From Burkholderiaceae bacterium (lineage in GTDB: Bacteria > Pseudomonadota > Gammaproteobacteria > Burkholderiales > Burkholderiaceae_C): a stretch of 7,231 bases of DNA. Within the stretch, counting starts at the first letter, position 1; every line of letters begins with the position of its first letter. The translations under genes and the position numbers were made by a program. Under the pieces are notes generated by a model, which was given only the letters and a program-made list of their open reading frames with translations, was not told the origin of the DNA and made no database searches. Of this stretch, positions 6,917-7,231 are shown piece by piece. Location: positions 1-7,231 of the forward strand of contig JAIRRE010000005.1 in assembly GCA_031256125.1 (NCBI GenBank). The letters are read 5' to 3'.

Positions 6917-6930
6917 TTTGAAATCCCCAG

Positions 6931-7231
6931 ATGGATCACATCCGCAATTTTTCGATCATCGCCCACATCGATCACGGCAAATCGACATTGGCCGACCGGC
7001 TGATCCAGCGCTGCGGCGGCCTGAGCGACCGCGAGATGGAGGCGCAGGTGCTCGATTCGATGGACATCGAGCGCGAACGCGGCATCACCATCAAGGCGCA
7101 AACGGCGGCGTTGCAATACACGGCCCGCAACGGCCAGACCTACAACCTGAACCTGATCGACACGCCCGGCCACGTGGACTTCAGCTACGAGGTCAGCCGC
7201 TCGCTGTCGGCTTGCGAGGGCGCGCTGCTGG
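6931..7231 (+). CDS. lepA: Elongation factor 4 (LepA), N-terminal part (3' end outside window)
   Basis: Translational GTPase of the EF-G family that acts on ribosomes and has been linked to back-translocation and to 30S assembly or initiation. The frame runs off the right edge, giving 100 of the roughly 600 residues expected. The G1 loop AHIDHGKS is at 11-18, the switch I element RGITIK at 50-55 and the G3 motif DTPGH at 77-81. The N-terminus [19 protein letters not shown] and the block [17 protein letters not shown] separate LepA clearly from EF-G, TypA and RF3. ATG 6931 is the family start position. The preceding 20 nt hold no GGAG/GAGG-like ribosome site. It follows mucD by 232 nt and a terminator, so it is probably a separate unit, usually with lepB downstream. 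Confidence 0.97.
   Translation, partial: MDHIRNFSIIAHIDHGKSTLADRLIQRCGGLSDREMEAQVLDSMDIERERGITIKAQTAALQYTARNGQTYNLNLIDTPGHVDFSYEVSRSLSACEGALL

Overview
The window is a GC-rich, gene-dense chromosomal segment with every gene on the + strand. The order is fabG (3' end) - acpP - fabF - small membrane protein - rpoE - rseA - rseB - mucD/degP - lepA (5' end). This is the core layout known from Betaproteobacteria, where the end of the fatty-acid synthesis cluster runs into the sigma-E envelope-stress cluster and then lepA. The LepA N-terminus, the RseA YHLIGD motif and the two-PDZ protease also fit Burkholderiales or a relative. I cannot name a genus from the sequence alone. I see no mobile elements, CRISPR, tRNA or rRNA.

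Region 1 (1-1910) is type II fatty-acid synthesis. It holds the C-terminal 96 residues of the ketoacyl-ACP reductase FabG, acyl carrier protein, and ketoacyl-ACP synthase II. The fabG-acpP gap (294-407) contains a perfect 8+8 bp palindrome, a plausible sigma-70 promoter and a small hairpin followed by four T. Separate control of the very abundant ACP is therefore likely.

Region 2 (1948-5008) is a tight run: a two-helix membrane protein resembling YgfX/CptA, then sigma-E, its membrane anti-sigma factor RseA, and the periplasmic regulator RseB. Gaps are 37 nt or less, and rseA/rseB overlap by 4 nt. Three genes here start with GTG or TTG, whereas acpP, fabF, rseA and lepA start with ATG. I see no convincing sigma-E promoter in front of this run, so it may depend on read-through from fabF.

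Region 3 (5009-6698) is the periplasmic HtrA-type protease MucD/DegP. It is set apart by a 130-nt gap that carries a good sigma-E-type promoter match, which would make it a target of the sigma factor encoded just upstream.

Region 4 (6699-7231) is a 232-nt gap followed by the start of lepA (EF4). The gap holds a strong intrinsic terminator only 37 nt before lepA. It is preceded by a possible promoter and a short foldable stretch, giving a candidate small RNA or attenuated leader. lepA itself has no visible Shine-Dalgarno sequence.

Most of the window is a known conserved arrangement. The less ordinary points are the lepA leader, the palindrome before acpP, an RseB with a long low-complexity insertion flanked by the only two cysteines of the mature protein, and the YgfX-like gene without a visible SdhE partner.
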